Positions 27,769 to 36,300 of a DNA stretch of 64,000 nucleotides are shown in pieces. Position numbers and translations under genes: made by a program. Under the pieces are notes generated by a model, which worked only from the letters and a program-made list of their open reading frames with translations, ran no database searches and was not told the origin of the DNA. The DNA comes from Pseudarthrobacter sp. Fe7 (GTDB lineage: Bacteria; Actinomycetota; Actinomycetes; Actinomycetales; Micrococcaceae): the NCBI GenBank assembly GCA_024372495.1, contig CP099977.1:248001-312000 (forward strand), read 5' to 3'. The first letter of the stretch is position 1. Every line of letters starts with the position of its first letter.

Positions 27769-27847
27769 CAGTGGGTGGAAGGGTCTCCTGACGCCGGCCC
27801 GCGGAAAGAGCAGGGACGCCGTTACAGGAGATTGAGTCCTTAGGGAC

Positions 27848-27880
27848 AGAGGGCTGTTGCCGCCAGGCAACAGCCCTCTT
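27848..27880. terminator. Bidirectional terminator between convergent genes
   Basis: A perfect 14-bp stem (AGAGGGCTGTTGCC / GGCAACAGCCCTCT) with a GCCA loop. It lies between the plus-strand small gene and the minus-strand glycosyltransferase whose repaired stop is at 27912, so it can serve both. Confidence 0.85.
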
Positions 27881-27911
27881 CTGTGCCGGGCCCTCCCGGC
27901 CAAGGCCGGGT

Positions 27912-28705
27912 CTATGGACGCGCAAGGGCCAGGAGATACGCGGCGAACCCCGGGGCGCCCGGCCTGCAGTCCTTCCTGATGTGAGGACCCTCGTCGTGTC
28001 CGTGGCAACTATGCGCGCGCCGATGCTTCGAAGCCGGTCCACCAGCGCCTGGTCCTCATCGGAATCGACACCGGGGAAGCCTCCGGCAGCAAGATAGACC
28101 GAGGCCCGGACTCCAAGGTTGGCTCCGTACACATGGGAATGGCCCTCGGTGCCGCCGTGCCGGGCATGCCAGCGGGCCAAAAGCTCGTGATGAAGGTCGA
28201 TTGGGTCCGGCTGCACCGTGCCAAGGACAACATCAGTCCCGAGTGCGGCCAGTTCCAGTTGGCGCACCAGCCAGTGTTCGGGCACGCAGGAATCCGCGTC
28301 CGTATTGGCCACCCACATCCGCTGCATCGGATCAGGCGCCGCACCGCCGGCCCTCGGCGGCCTGGTTGCGTTCCCCAGCGCGGCGCGGACCCCGGCCTGC
28401 CGGCTTTTTCCTGCACTCCCGAAGCCCACCGGCAGCAGCATAAACCGTGGGTCTCCGGCAGCAACCTGCGCGGCCACCGAAGGGGAACCGTCAGTGCAGC
28501 CGTCCAGGACCACCACGACGCGCACGGTGATATCAGGCAGCTCCGATTCCACCCGGTCCGCGGCGCGGCTGACGGCGGTGAGCGCCCGTGCCAGGTGCTG
28601 CTCCTCGTTGTGGGCCGGAATGACAACCGCAACCTGCTGGATCTTGTGGCTGCCCTGCACAGCGCGGTCCTCTGAAGCACCTCCATTCGGCGGCGCCTTA
28701 GTCAT
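27912..28705 (-). CDS. Family 2 glycosyltransferase (one indel near the end)
   Basis: 264 residues after repair. QQVAVVIPAHNEEQHLARAL is the GT2 N-terminus, VVVLDGCTDGSP the second strand, and MWVANTDADSCVPEHWL the metal-binding DxD region. One base is missing in the C4G4 run near 27948-27954; inserting it gives GFAAYLLALARP and a stop at 27912, right before the terminator. The start overlaps the stop of the upstream PIG-L/methyltransferase gene (ATGA), so the two are translationally coupled. Confidence 0.82.
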
Positions 28706-30080
28706 CCGGTTGCCCCGCGGCCCGGCGCAACCAGGACTTCCAGCGTGAAGTCGCGATCCTGGTAGAGCCCTGCGGTGCGCCATCCCAACCGCTGCCGGGC
28801 CATCGCGTGGACGGTGTCCCCGTCGAGTTCCCACCCGGCGATGGGATGCCGCCAGTGGCACAGGAGCAGGGTTCCGCCGGGCTCCAGGGATGCCTCCACC
28901 CGGTCCCACAACTGTGCCAGGCTCCTCAACGGCCAGGTAATAGCCCACTTCGGAAACCACCACGAGGTTGAACGTTCCTCCCGGCCAGGAGCCCGGCACC
29001 ACCCGCTGCTCCACCTGGACCCCGGGCAGGCCTTCCAGCCGTCGGGTGGCGCGGCGCACTGCGGTTCCGCTGGCGTCCACCGCAAGCAGGCTGCGGCACC
29101 GGGAAGCGAATGCGGCTGTCAGGGTTCCGATCGAGCAGCCCACTTCCAGGCCGCATTCGTAGGATTCTGCCGGGAGGACCGCCAGGGTGAGTGCGCGTTT
29201 GCGGCGCTCGTACCAGCTTCCGGTGTAGTTCCACGGATCCTCGGCGCCGTCATGGACACGGTCGAAAACCGACTCGGCGTCGCTGCTGGAATGCGGCCGT
29301 CCGGATGCACTTGCCGCAGGCGTCCAGGCGAAAACCTCATAGCCGCGCGAGAAGTGCTCCAGGAACGGGCTGCTGAGCAGTGTCTCGTCCCCTGGATGAG
29401 GCGAGAGTGGCTGCACTTGGGTTGCGTGCTCCGCCATGGCGCACTTCTTGGCCTTGCGGGAGGCTTGGTCCAAATGGAAGCGGACCCATTGCTGCCATTC
29501 CCGGTGGTGGGGCGTGGCCCAGTGCCAAAACCAGATGGGGTACTCCAGGAGTGCATGGCCGTCGTCCCGGGCCACCTCTGCCGCCACCGCGCCAAGGGCA
29601 TCGTGGTCGCCATGGCCGTCGGCCCGGTAGGGTGCCACGAGGGCCAGCCGGTCCGGGTCGCCGGGCAGCCGCTGTGCCGCGTCCCGGACAGCACGGGCGA
29701 TCTTCTCAGCGTGGGCACCCAGACCGCGGTCCGGAAAACCGAGAAATGTCCAGTGGTCCGCCAGGCCCAGGGCCCCCAGGGCTGCCGAAAATTCGGCAAG
29801 CCGGATAGTGGCCAGCTGCTCCGGGGTGGTGGTGGGCGAACGCGGGTGGGACCCCTCTCCCGCCGTGCAGAGCAGGACTTCAACCCCGGCGCCCAGGGCC
29901 ACCAGCGAGGCCATGAGGCCGCCGGCGCCAAGTGTTTCGTCATCCGGATGCGCTGCCAGGACCACGAAGCGCATGCCCGCCAGTTCGGTGGGATCAAGGG
30001 GCAGGCTCCGGCACCACCGCCAGTCCGCTCCGGGCCCAGTCAGCCTCGCCGGTCCCCTGGTCCGCGTGGGAGAAGGTCAC
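28702..30080 (-). CDS. PIG-L deacetylase / NodS-like methyltransferase fusion (two indels)
   Basis: About 458 residues after repair. The N-terminal half is a PIG-L (LmbE) deacetylase: FVVLAAHPDDETLGAGG holds the zinc-binding HPDDE, and DGHGDHDALG the third ligand region. The C-terminal half is a class I SAM methyltransferase of the NodS type: DPWNYTGSWYERRKRALTLA and LEVGCSIGTLTAAFASRC. The extra bases at 30003-30007 and 28919-28923 are both at AGCT sites. The GTG at 30080 overlaps the acyl-CoA dehydrogenase stop (GTGA), which supports this start; the first clean ATG would be 29974. It could deacetylate then N-methylate an amino sugar, as NodB and NodS do. Confidence 0.82.
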
Positions 30081-31207
30081 CACGGGCAGTCACCCTTGAG
30101 CGCCAACCGGCCCAGTTGGGCATCATCCCGGGCGCCATGGTGCTGCCGGACGTAAAGCGCCAGGTCCGCCATCTTCTTGGCGTATGGTTCGTCGAAGGCG
30201 AGCGGACCTGGACCGCGGTTGGCGCCCACCAGGCAAAGGACACGTTCGACGGCGGTGGCAACAGTCCCGCGCACGCGCTGGGCCTCGCTCCAGGCGCTTT
30301 GGCCGCTGTCGGCACCGAGCGTGCCATCGTCGATGCGGGCTGCCGTCCGGGCAAGGTACTGCAGGGCGGCAGCGATGGTTCGGTCCACCTCGCCCAACGC
30401 GGCGAGGGCCGCCTGGTCCGGCTCCCGTCCGGTGTCCGCAGAGGTCAGGAGGCCGCCACGGAAGTCGCGGGCAAGGCCTACTGCTCCGCCCAGCCAGCAG
30501 GCGGCGACGCCCATTCCACCCCAGGCGAAGCCGGGCCGGCTGTGGTACCAGTCGGTTCCACCCACAGGGATCGCCGGGACCTGGTCGAAGCGAACGCTTC
30601 CACTGGGGATCTCCCGGAGCCCGCGTGCTATCCAGCCCGGTTCCTCAGTTGCCACGCCCGGGTGGCGAAGGCTGACGGCAAAAGCCGCCCTGCCGCCGTC
30701 GTCCGTGCGGGCGGTGATGACGGCGCAGTCCAGGCGTCCGGCGAGGGAACACCAGGGCTTGGTTCCGCTGAGCACAATACCGGCACTTCCGGAACGCGCC
30801 TCAAGCCGGGCGTTTGGGGCCTCTGCGGCGAAGACGCCCCACGCAGCCTCCGCGGCACCGCCTGGCACGGGATCGACGGCCGGAGACGCCTGCGCGGCCT
30901 GTGCAAGAATGGCGACGGCGTCGAGGTGCGGCTCCAGCACCCGGGCGGCGGCCACGTCGGTGGCAGCCACCGACGCCAGGAGCTCCCACAACACCGCGGT
31001 GCGTCCTTCGCCGGGCCGCGGCCACGTCCGCCCGGCCTCGACAGCGAGGGCCAGCAAGGCCGGGACGTCACCAGTGGCGTCGGCGACTGAATCAAGGATG
31101 GAAAGCCACGGGGTGAGAGCGGAGGGAGTGGAACTTAGGAGCACGGGAATGGGTGGCGCTTGCAAGTACGGCCTCCATGGAAGATTGTCCGGTGGGGTAC
31201 CGGACAC
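30077..31207 (-). CDS. Acyl-CoA dehydrogenase-like protein
   Basis: An intact 376-residue protein with the acyl-CoA dehydrogenase fold. SGTKPWCSLAGRLDCAVITA and SGSVRFDQVPAI mark the middle beta domain, and C-terminal helices include EAQRVRGTVATAVERVL. The usual catalytic-glutamate region is not obvious, so it may act on a non-standard substrate. It is the first gene of a cassette with a PIG-L/methyltransferase fusion and a GT2, joined by 4-nt overlaps, so it probably works on a glycolipid or modified sugar rather than in fatty acid breakdown. Confidence 0.75.
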   Translation of the reverse strand: MSGTPPDNLPWRPYLQAPPIPVLLSSTPSALTPWLSILDSVADATGDVPALLALAVEAGRTWPRPGEGRTAVLWELLASVAATDVAAARVLEPHLDAVAILAQAAQASPAVDPVPGGAAEAAWGVFAAEAPNARLEARSGSAGIVLSGTKPWCSLAGRLDCAVITARTDDGGRAAFAVSLRHPGVATEEPGWIARGLREIPSGSVRFDQVPAIPVGGTDWYHSRPGFAWGGMGVAACWLGGAVGLARDFRGGLLTSADTGREPDQAALAALGEVDRTIAAALQYLARTAARIDDGTLGADSGQSAWSEAQRVRGTVATAVERVLCLVGANRGPGPLAFDEPYAKKMADLALYVRQHHGARDDAQLGRLALKGDCPW

Positions 31208-31218
31208 ATCTCCACAGC

Positions 31219-31912
31219 TTACTTACTGTTTTGCGGGAGGATGCGCGCCAGCGCGAAGCCGTCCCAGCCTTTGGAGCCGACCGTCTGGATGACTGTGGCG
31301 TCCAGGCGCGGGTGGTCGCCAAGCATCTTAAGCGCGTCGATAATGCCGGGCGCGTTGACCGGGTCGATGTCCGGGTCCAGGACCGCCCCCTCCCAGATGG
31401 TGTTGTCCAGGACGACGGCAGCACCGGGCCTGCCGAGCCTGACGGCAAAGTCGAGGTATCGGCTGTTGTTTTGCTTGTCGGCGTCGATGAAGATGAAGTC
31501 GAACGGCTCCCGCTCCTCCTCCTCGAGGGCAGCCAGGGTATCCAGCGCAGGCCCCAGCCGGATCTCCACCCTTTCCCCCAGGCCGGCGGCGTCGATATTG
31601 GCCCACGCTACCTCCGCGTGCTGGGGCAAGTACTCGCAGGTGACCAGTTTGCCGTTATGGGGAAGCCCCCGGCCCATCCAGATGGTGCTGTACCCCGCCA
31701 GTGTTCCGATCTCCAGGATGCGGCGGGCGCCGGAGAGCTGAACCAGGAGCCTGCAGGAGCTTCCCCGCGTTCGGTGCCACTTCGATGGCGGGCATCCCGG
31801 CCTCCGCCGCCGAGTGGATGGCGTGCTGAACCGCGCTGTCCGGATGCACCACGGCATTGGACAGGAACTCCTCGGTGGCAATCCATTCCGGGCGGGGTTT
31901 GTGCTCGAACAT
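31219..31912 (-). CDS. O-methyltransferase, COMT/CCoAMT-like (one indel)
   Basis: 230 residues after repair. RILEIGTLAGYSTIWMGRGL is the SAM-binding loop, FDFIFIDADKQNN the metal-binding region of family 3 O-methyltransferases, and AAVVLDNTIWEGAV a later conserved strand. An extra base at 31748-31752 (AGCCT) is removed to restore GKLLQLLVQLSGARR. I take the ATG at 31912; a GTG two codons upstream is also possible. It lies 11 bp before the acyl-CoA dehydrogenase-like gene on the same strand, so they may be co-transcribed. The substrate is probably a catechol-like compound, unproven. Confidence 0.85.
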
Positions 31913-31970
31913 GGCCACAGTTTGGCACGCGGCGTCCCGGTGGTCCAGATACGTTTGCCCCCGAGGAGGC

Positions 31971-32294
31971 TTAGGGCTCCTGTGCCAGGGCGTTCTCCAG
32001 GCGGTCCACTTTCGCCGTCAGCTCGCCACTGTAGCCCGGCCGTATGTCTGCTTTGATCACCAAGGAAACACGGCTGCCGTAACGCCCCACGGCTTCGGTG
32101 GCACGCTTTACGACGCCGAACACTTCGTCCCACTCGCCTTCAATGGTGGTGAACATCGAATCCGTCTGGTTGGGCAGCCCGGACTCCCGGACGATCTTCA
32201 CTGCGGCCGCAACGGCGTCGTGCACTGAGGCATCGTTGGGCCTGGAACCTTCGCTGGGGACGCCTGACGGGGCGACAGAAAATGCAAGCAACAT
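31971..32294 (-). CDS. Thiamine-binding (MTH1187/YkoF-like, DUF77) protein
   Basis: 107 residues: MLLAFSVAPSGVPSEG onward, with TDSMFTTIEGEWDEVFGVVK and RVSLVIKADIRPG, the conserved core of the MTH1187 family, small ferredoxin-like-fold proteins of which YkoF binds thiamine. The ATG at 32294 has a GGGGA site. It lies 58 bp upstream of the O-methyltransferase on the same strand. Confidence 0.82.
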   Translation of the reverse strand: MLLAFSVAPSGVPSEGSRPNDASVHDAVAAAVKIVRESGLPNQTDSMFTTIEGEWDEVFGVVKRATEAVGRYGSRVSLVIKADIRPGYSGELTAKVDRLENALAQEP

Positions 32295-32417
32295 GTTCCC
32301 CAGTCTCCCACGCGGCTGCGGCCTGCCACAGGCCTGGACAACGGCCGCCGCCGTCACATAAGCGCCTACCCTGCAGTAACCGTGTTGGCCGCAAGCTCCG
32401 TTGCTACCCTTTTGGGC

Positions 32418-33073
32418 ATGAGCCTCGCAGTCGCCCGAAAGCCCCTCCGTGCAGACGCAGCGCGGAACGTGGACAAGATCATCACGGCGGCGCGCCAGTG
32501 CTTCCGGGAGTTCGGCCCGGAAGTACCCCTCCAGACCATCGCAACCACCGCCGGTGTGGGCCCGGCAACCCTCTTCCGCAACTTTGCGGACAAGGAAGAA
32601 CTGGTGCTTGCCGCCCTCAACCGGCAACTCCGCCTCACTGTGGACCCCGTCATGGACGGTGCCCTTGCCGATATGGACGCCGCCGCAGGCCTGTTGCGCG
32701 TCCTCGAAGCCCTGATGGCCGCAGCCAGCGACGACGCCAACCTGCTGTGCGCGGTGGCGGGCCGGCGGGAGCTCCTCACCGGGATTACGGGATCTTTCAT
32801 GGAATCCGTGAGCGTCCTGCTGGCCCGCGGGCAAGGCCAGGAAGCCTGCGCCCGGACATCTCCATGACCGACATGTTCCGGCTGCTGGCCATGCTGATCG
32901 GCGTGGTGGACACGATGGAACCTGGCTCTGACGCCTGGCGCCGCCCACTGGCCCTGGTTGAGGACGCCATCCGCACCGTCCGCCCGGCGCGCCCGCTTCC
33001 CGTGTTCGTGCCCGTCCCGGCTGCCCCTGGCTTCCTCACTGGCCCGGCACAGCCCGGAGGCCGGCAGGATTAG
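32418..33073 (+). CDS. TetR family transcriptional regulator (one indel)
   Basis: 218 residues after repair. RNVDKIITAARQCFREFG and LQTIATTAGVGPATLFRNF form the TetR helix-turn-helix. A missing C in GAAGCCTGCG near 32844-32847 breaks the frame; inserting it yields EALRPDISMTDMFRLLAML. It starts at ATG 32418 with no strong ribosome site. It is divergent from the thiamine-binding protein gene, its most likely target. Confidence 0.85.
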
Positions 33074-33245
33074 GCCTCCCGCGGAGAGTGCCCGTTACGC
33101 GGTTGCGTTGCCGGTTGGCTCCATTGTTACCAGTAAGTACGTGCAATAGACTCGGAGCTGGGGTTAGGCAGCCAGCCCCCGGCACTTCCACGTTGGAGCG
33201 ATCCATGCACTTCGCGCCTGTCCGCCACCTAACGGTTGCACTGAG

Positions 33246-33470
33246 ATGAACCACTCGACGCTTCTCCGCTACCTCACAGATCCCCTCGGGCCGGAGGAAG
33301 TCCTCCCCACCCTGACCAACGGGGAACTGGTGGAACTGCTTGACGCCCTGTACCAGAACCTCGATACCCCGGAGCCCGAGTTCGGCGCACAGGTTTGGTA
33401 CGAGATGGGACTGGAGGAAAGTTGCCGCCGCACAGTCTCACCTGACGGCGCGGCCCACGGGGTAGCCTAG
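33246..33470 (+). CDS. Small acidic protein of unknown function
   Basis: 74 residues (MNHSTLLRYLTDPLGPEEVL, then NGELVELLDALYQNLD), mostly acidic helices. I do not recognise the family. It stands alone between a TetR gene and a convergent His-rich gene. Composition is gene-like and no larger gene competes here. Confidence 0.45.
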   Translation: MNHSTLLRYLTDPLGPEEVLPTLTNGELVELLDALYQNLDTPEPEFGAQVWYEMGLEESCRRTVSPDGAAHGVA

Positions 33471-33605
33471 CCGCCACCGGGCCCAGCACCCGGCCTTGCT
33501 CCGGCGCTTGGCTTTGCTACTGCACCTGGCTTGGCGCCAAGAGCGGCTTTTGACCTGCAGTTGGCAGCCGCTCAATGCGAACCAGCAGCCAGGTGCTGAC
33601 TCCTG

Positions 33606-34034
33606 TCAGGGCTTTTCGGCTTGCCTATCCCCGGTGCCGCTGTCTCCGCCGTGGCGGGGCTCCTGCTGCGTTTCCGCAGGGTCTTCATGACCAAGCTGCT
33701 CACGGTCAGGGTGTTCCTGGTCAGGGTGCTGGTGGCCCGCGTGTCCGTGTCCGTGGTAACCGTGGCCTGGGTGTTCGTGGAACTCGTTGGGGACGTGGCC
33801 CTTCGCTTCTGTCAGGTGCTGCTGGAGCTTCTCTTCGGCATCCCTGCGCCTCCGGGCGGTGTCGCGCAGTTCCCGGGTTGATTCCGAGCCGCGCGGGTCA
33901 AGATAGGCGGCCCGCGGCTTTGCGGTCGGTTCTGCTGCCGGCACTCCCGCGTCGTGCCCCTCCCGCACGTTCTCGCCGGTGTCCTCGGTGCCGTGACCGT
34001 CCTGCGGCTCAACCGGCCGTGACTGTTCGTCCAT
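33606..34034 (-). CDS. Hydrophilic His-rich protein of unknown function
   Basis: 142 residues, chosen at the ATG at 34034 because of a GGAGG site; the frame is open to 34094. The first half is acidic (MDEQSRPVEPQDGHGTEDT), and a middle segment RELRDTARRRRDAEEKLQQH is helical. The last third is rich in HxH and HP repeats (HPGHGYHGHGHAGHQHP), which could bind metal or be disordered. No family is known to me. Confidence 0.6.
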   Translation of the reverse strand: MDEQSRPVEPQDGHGTEDTGENVREGHDAGVPAAEPTAKPRAAYLDPRGSESTRELRDTARRRRDAEEKLQQHLTEAKGHVPNEFHEHPGHGYHGHGHAGHQHPDQEHPDREQLGHEDPAETQQEPRHGGDSGTGDRQAEKP

Positions 34035-34117
34035 CTCGATTCCTCCTTTGGTGGCCGCCTGGGTGTGGGCTGCCTCTCTTCCAGTGCACCACATCTGGCG
34101 CCCGGAATGCTGGGCCG

Positions 34118-34375
34118 CTAGGGGTTGCCGGTGTCTGTCCGCTTCCGGATTTCCCGGCGCACCAGGGCCTGGAGGGCAGGCACGGACGACGACGGATCAA
34201 GGTCAAGTGCCTCCCGAAGCCTTTCGGAGAGAACTTCCAGGTCCTCTTCCGGCACGTCCGAAAGCCCGGAAAAGCGCTTGAAGAAGCGTTTGGCAGGGAG
34301 GCCCGCCCGCCGTCGGGCATTCTTATGGCGGAGCCTGGCCGCCAAACCGCCCGGCGGATGCAGCTGATTTTCCAT
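34118..34375 (-). CDS. Small basic protein of unknown function
   Basis: 85 residues. A basic N-terminus (ARLRHKNARRRAGLPAKRFF) is followed by an acidic helix (DVPEEDLEVLSERLREALDL) and a second helix. It reads as a plausible conserved small protein; I do not know its role. It lies upstream of the His-rich gene on the same strand, 83 bp away. Confidence 0.5.
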   Translation of the reverse strand: MENQLHPPGGLAARLRHKNARRRAGLPAKRFFKRFSGLSDVPEEDLEVLSERLREALDLDPSSSVPALQALVRREIRKRTDTGNP

Positions 34376-34487
34376 GGTTGCCGTTCATAGGGAATCCATG
34401 GCCAACTGCATAAGCCGATCTCATAGTACAACCGGCACCCGCCCAGTAAAGTGGGCTGCATCACTTCTTTATGCCGCGGTTGCCCGC

Positions 34488-34799
34488 TTAGTTCCAGCCC
34501 AGGAACCTCAACAGGGCCGCAGTGCCCGCTCCGGCGATGACCACCACCAGGAACGGTGCCCGGAATACCAAGGCTGTGGCGGCCGCGGCGAGCGCCCCCA
34601 GCCTGGCGTCTGCCGCGAGTCCCTGGCCTGATACCACCGCGTTCACCACGGTCAGCGAGGCAAGCAGGCCGATGGTCATGGTTCCTGCGACACGTGAAGT
34701 CCGCGGGTCCTCAAGGAACCGGGCGGGAACAAAGTAGCCCACGATTTTCCATGCATAGGCGAGCGCGCAGGCAATGAGCAGCCAGATCCACAGGCTCAT
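34488..34799 (-). CDS. azlD: AzlD family branched-chain amino acid exporter small subunit
   Basis: 103 residues with four hydrophobic helices: WIWLLIACALAYAWKIVGYF, TSRVAGTMTIGLLASLTVV and RAPFLVVVIAGAGTAALLRF match AzlD. It pairs with AzlC to export branched-chain amino acids. The ATG overlaps the azlC stop (ATGA), as is usual for this pair. Confidence 0.88.
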   Translation of the reverse strand: MSLWIWLLIACALAYAWKIVGYFVPARFLEDPRTSRVAGTMTIGLLASLTVVNAVVSGQGLAADARLGALAAAATALVFRAPFLVVVIAGAGTAALLRFLGWN

Positions 34800-35593
34800 G
34801 CGCCCGCCTCCGGACCGGTGCCTTCCCTGCGTTCCCTTGCCGTGCCACAGCTGTCCGGCTGCGGGTGATGGCCAGGGCCGTGGCCGTGATCGCCGTAAGG
34901 CTCGACGTCGGGCTCAAGTCCTTCGTCACGGCGCCCATGGCTGAACCAACCCACCAGCGCGGCGACTACTGCGGCCACCAGGATGGGCACGCCCGCCGGC
35001 ACAAAGGGAACGGCAACTACCGTGGCAACGGCACAGACCGCCGCAATGGCGATGGGCTCCCTGCCTTTGAGCCGGGGCCAGAGCAGCGCCAGGAACGCCG
35101 CGACCGCAGCCCCGTCAAGCCCCCACTGCTTGGGGTCGCCCAGCCCGCTCCCGGCCAGCGCACCCACCGCCGTGAAGAGGTTCCAAAGCACGTAGACGCC
35201 GATTCCGGCGGTCCAGAACCCGCGGCGTTGCTCGGCCGGGTCCGTCTGGCCCGTGCTGGTGGCGGTGGACTCGTCGATGGTCAGCTGCGCGCCGATGTAC
35301 TTCCGCCACCCGGTGGGCCGGAGCAGCGCGTTCAGCTGCATGCCGTAAATGCCGTTGCGCATGCCCAGGAGGGTGGCCGCACTCATGGCCGCGAGGCCCG
35401 AGCCGCCACCCGCCACCACCCCGATGAACGCGAACTGCGAGCCGCCGCTGAAGAGGAGCAGGCTCAACGCCATGGTCTGCCAGAAGTTGAGCCCGGACGT
35501 CACCGCGAGCGCCCCGAAGGATACGCCGTAAAGGCCTGTGGCAATACTGACGGAGATACCCACCCTGACCGCCGGCGAGGCCAGCAGCTTCAC
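34796..35593 (-). CDS. azlC: AzlC family branched-chain amino acid exporter large subunit
   Basis: 265 residues starting at GTG 35593 behind GGGGAGG. SIATGLYGVSFGALAVTSGL, LLFSGGSQFAFIGVVAGGG and GMRNGIYGMQLNALL are AzlC hallmarks, and TIDESTA is also conserved. The C-terminus is His/Gly/Asp-rich (GDHGHGPGHHPQP). The start overlaps the DoxX-like gene stop (GTGA) and the stop overlaps azlD, so this is a three-gene unit. Confidence 0.88.
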   Translation of the reverse strand: MKLLASPAVRVGISVSIATGLYGVSFGALAVTSGLNFWQTMALSLLLFSGGSQFAFIGVVAGGGSGLAAMSAATLLGMRNGIYGMQLNALLRPTGWRKYIGAQLTIDESTATSTGQTDPAEQRRGFWTAGIGVYVLWNLFTAVGALAGSGLGDPKQWGLDGAAVAAFLALLWPRLKGREPIAIAAVCAVATVVAVPFVPAGVPILVAAVVAALVGWFSHGRRDEGLEPDVEPYGDHGHGPGHHPQPDSCGTARERREGTGPEAGA

Positions 35594-36195
35594 CAGCGGC
35601 CTCCCCGGCTGCGGCCGCCCACTGCCGGTTTCCGCAGGCTCCAGGCCCAAAGGATCAGCGGCGCCTGGAGTGGAAGCCGGACGGCATGGACCTTCCGACG
35701 GCGGAGCGTCCCGTGCGGGCCGTATGCCCTGACCAGGGCGTCGATGTGCCCTGCAAGGAACGCTGTAAACATCGCCGTAACGGCAGTGGCTGTCAGCCTG
35801 CGGGTGGGCGGGAGGAGAATCCCGACGGCGGCCGCCAGCTCCAGCAGGCCGCTGACGGCGATCCACTCGTCCCGGGACAGGACGGCCAAAGGATGCGGGG
35901 CGAAGGCGATATTGGCCGGGCCGGTTTTGGCCGGGCCGGTTTGGGCCGGGCCGCTTTGCGCCGTGTCAGTCCGGGCCGGACTGGTTTGGGCCGTGTCAGT
36001 GGCCGGATCCTGCCGGCAAAGATACGCCGGAACGACGTCGCGGTAGAAGCCGGGGTCCCTGAAATGCTTGCCGGCGCTGGCAAGCAGGAGGGCACCCATG
36101 GCAGCTGCGGACAGATGCTGCAGGGCCGGTCCTTGAAGGGGCGGGTACGGAGCGGACAGGCCCTTGGCAGCGCGGACGGACCTGGGAAAAGACAT
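35590..36195 (-). CDS. DoxX-like membrane protein with low-complexity insert
   Basis: 201 residues from the ATG at 36195. AAMGALLLASAGKHFRDP and VSGLLELAAAVGILLPPTRR fit the four-helix DoxX/MauE-like family. Between them residues about 66-100 are a Thr/Gly/Pro/Ala/Lys repeat (TDTAQ, SGPAQ, TGPAK, TGPAN), encoded by 15-bp tandem repeats, unusual for the family. It is coupled to azlC by a GTGA overlap. Function unknown. Confidence 0.65.
   Translation of the reverse strand: MSFPRSVRAAKGLSAPYPPLQGPALQHLSAAAMGALLLASAGKHFRDPGFYRDVVPAYLCRQDPATDTAQTSPARTDTAQSGPAQTGPAKTGPANIAFAPHPLAVLSRDEWIAVSGLLELAAAVGILLPPTRRLTATAVTAMFTAFLAGHIDALVRAYGPHGTLRRRKVHAVRLPLQAPLILWAWSLRKPAVGGRSRGGRW
35913..36000. repeat. 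15-bp tandem repeat inside the DoxX-like gene
   Basis: About three copies of TTGGCCGGGCCGGTT with small changes, followed by two copies of a GGCCGTGTCAGT-like block. It encodes a Thr/Gly/Pro/Ala low-complexity stretch, and the number of repeats may differ between strains. Confidence 0.75.
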
Positions 36196-36300
36196 GGAAC
36201 CACTCAATCACAGCCACGGCGGCGGCCTGAAACCGATATTTGGGCCAAGGCAGTAACGGCGGCGACGCTGGCGACGACGGCAAGGCGGCTCTGCTTCGCT

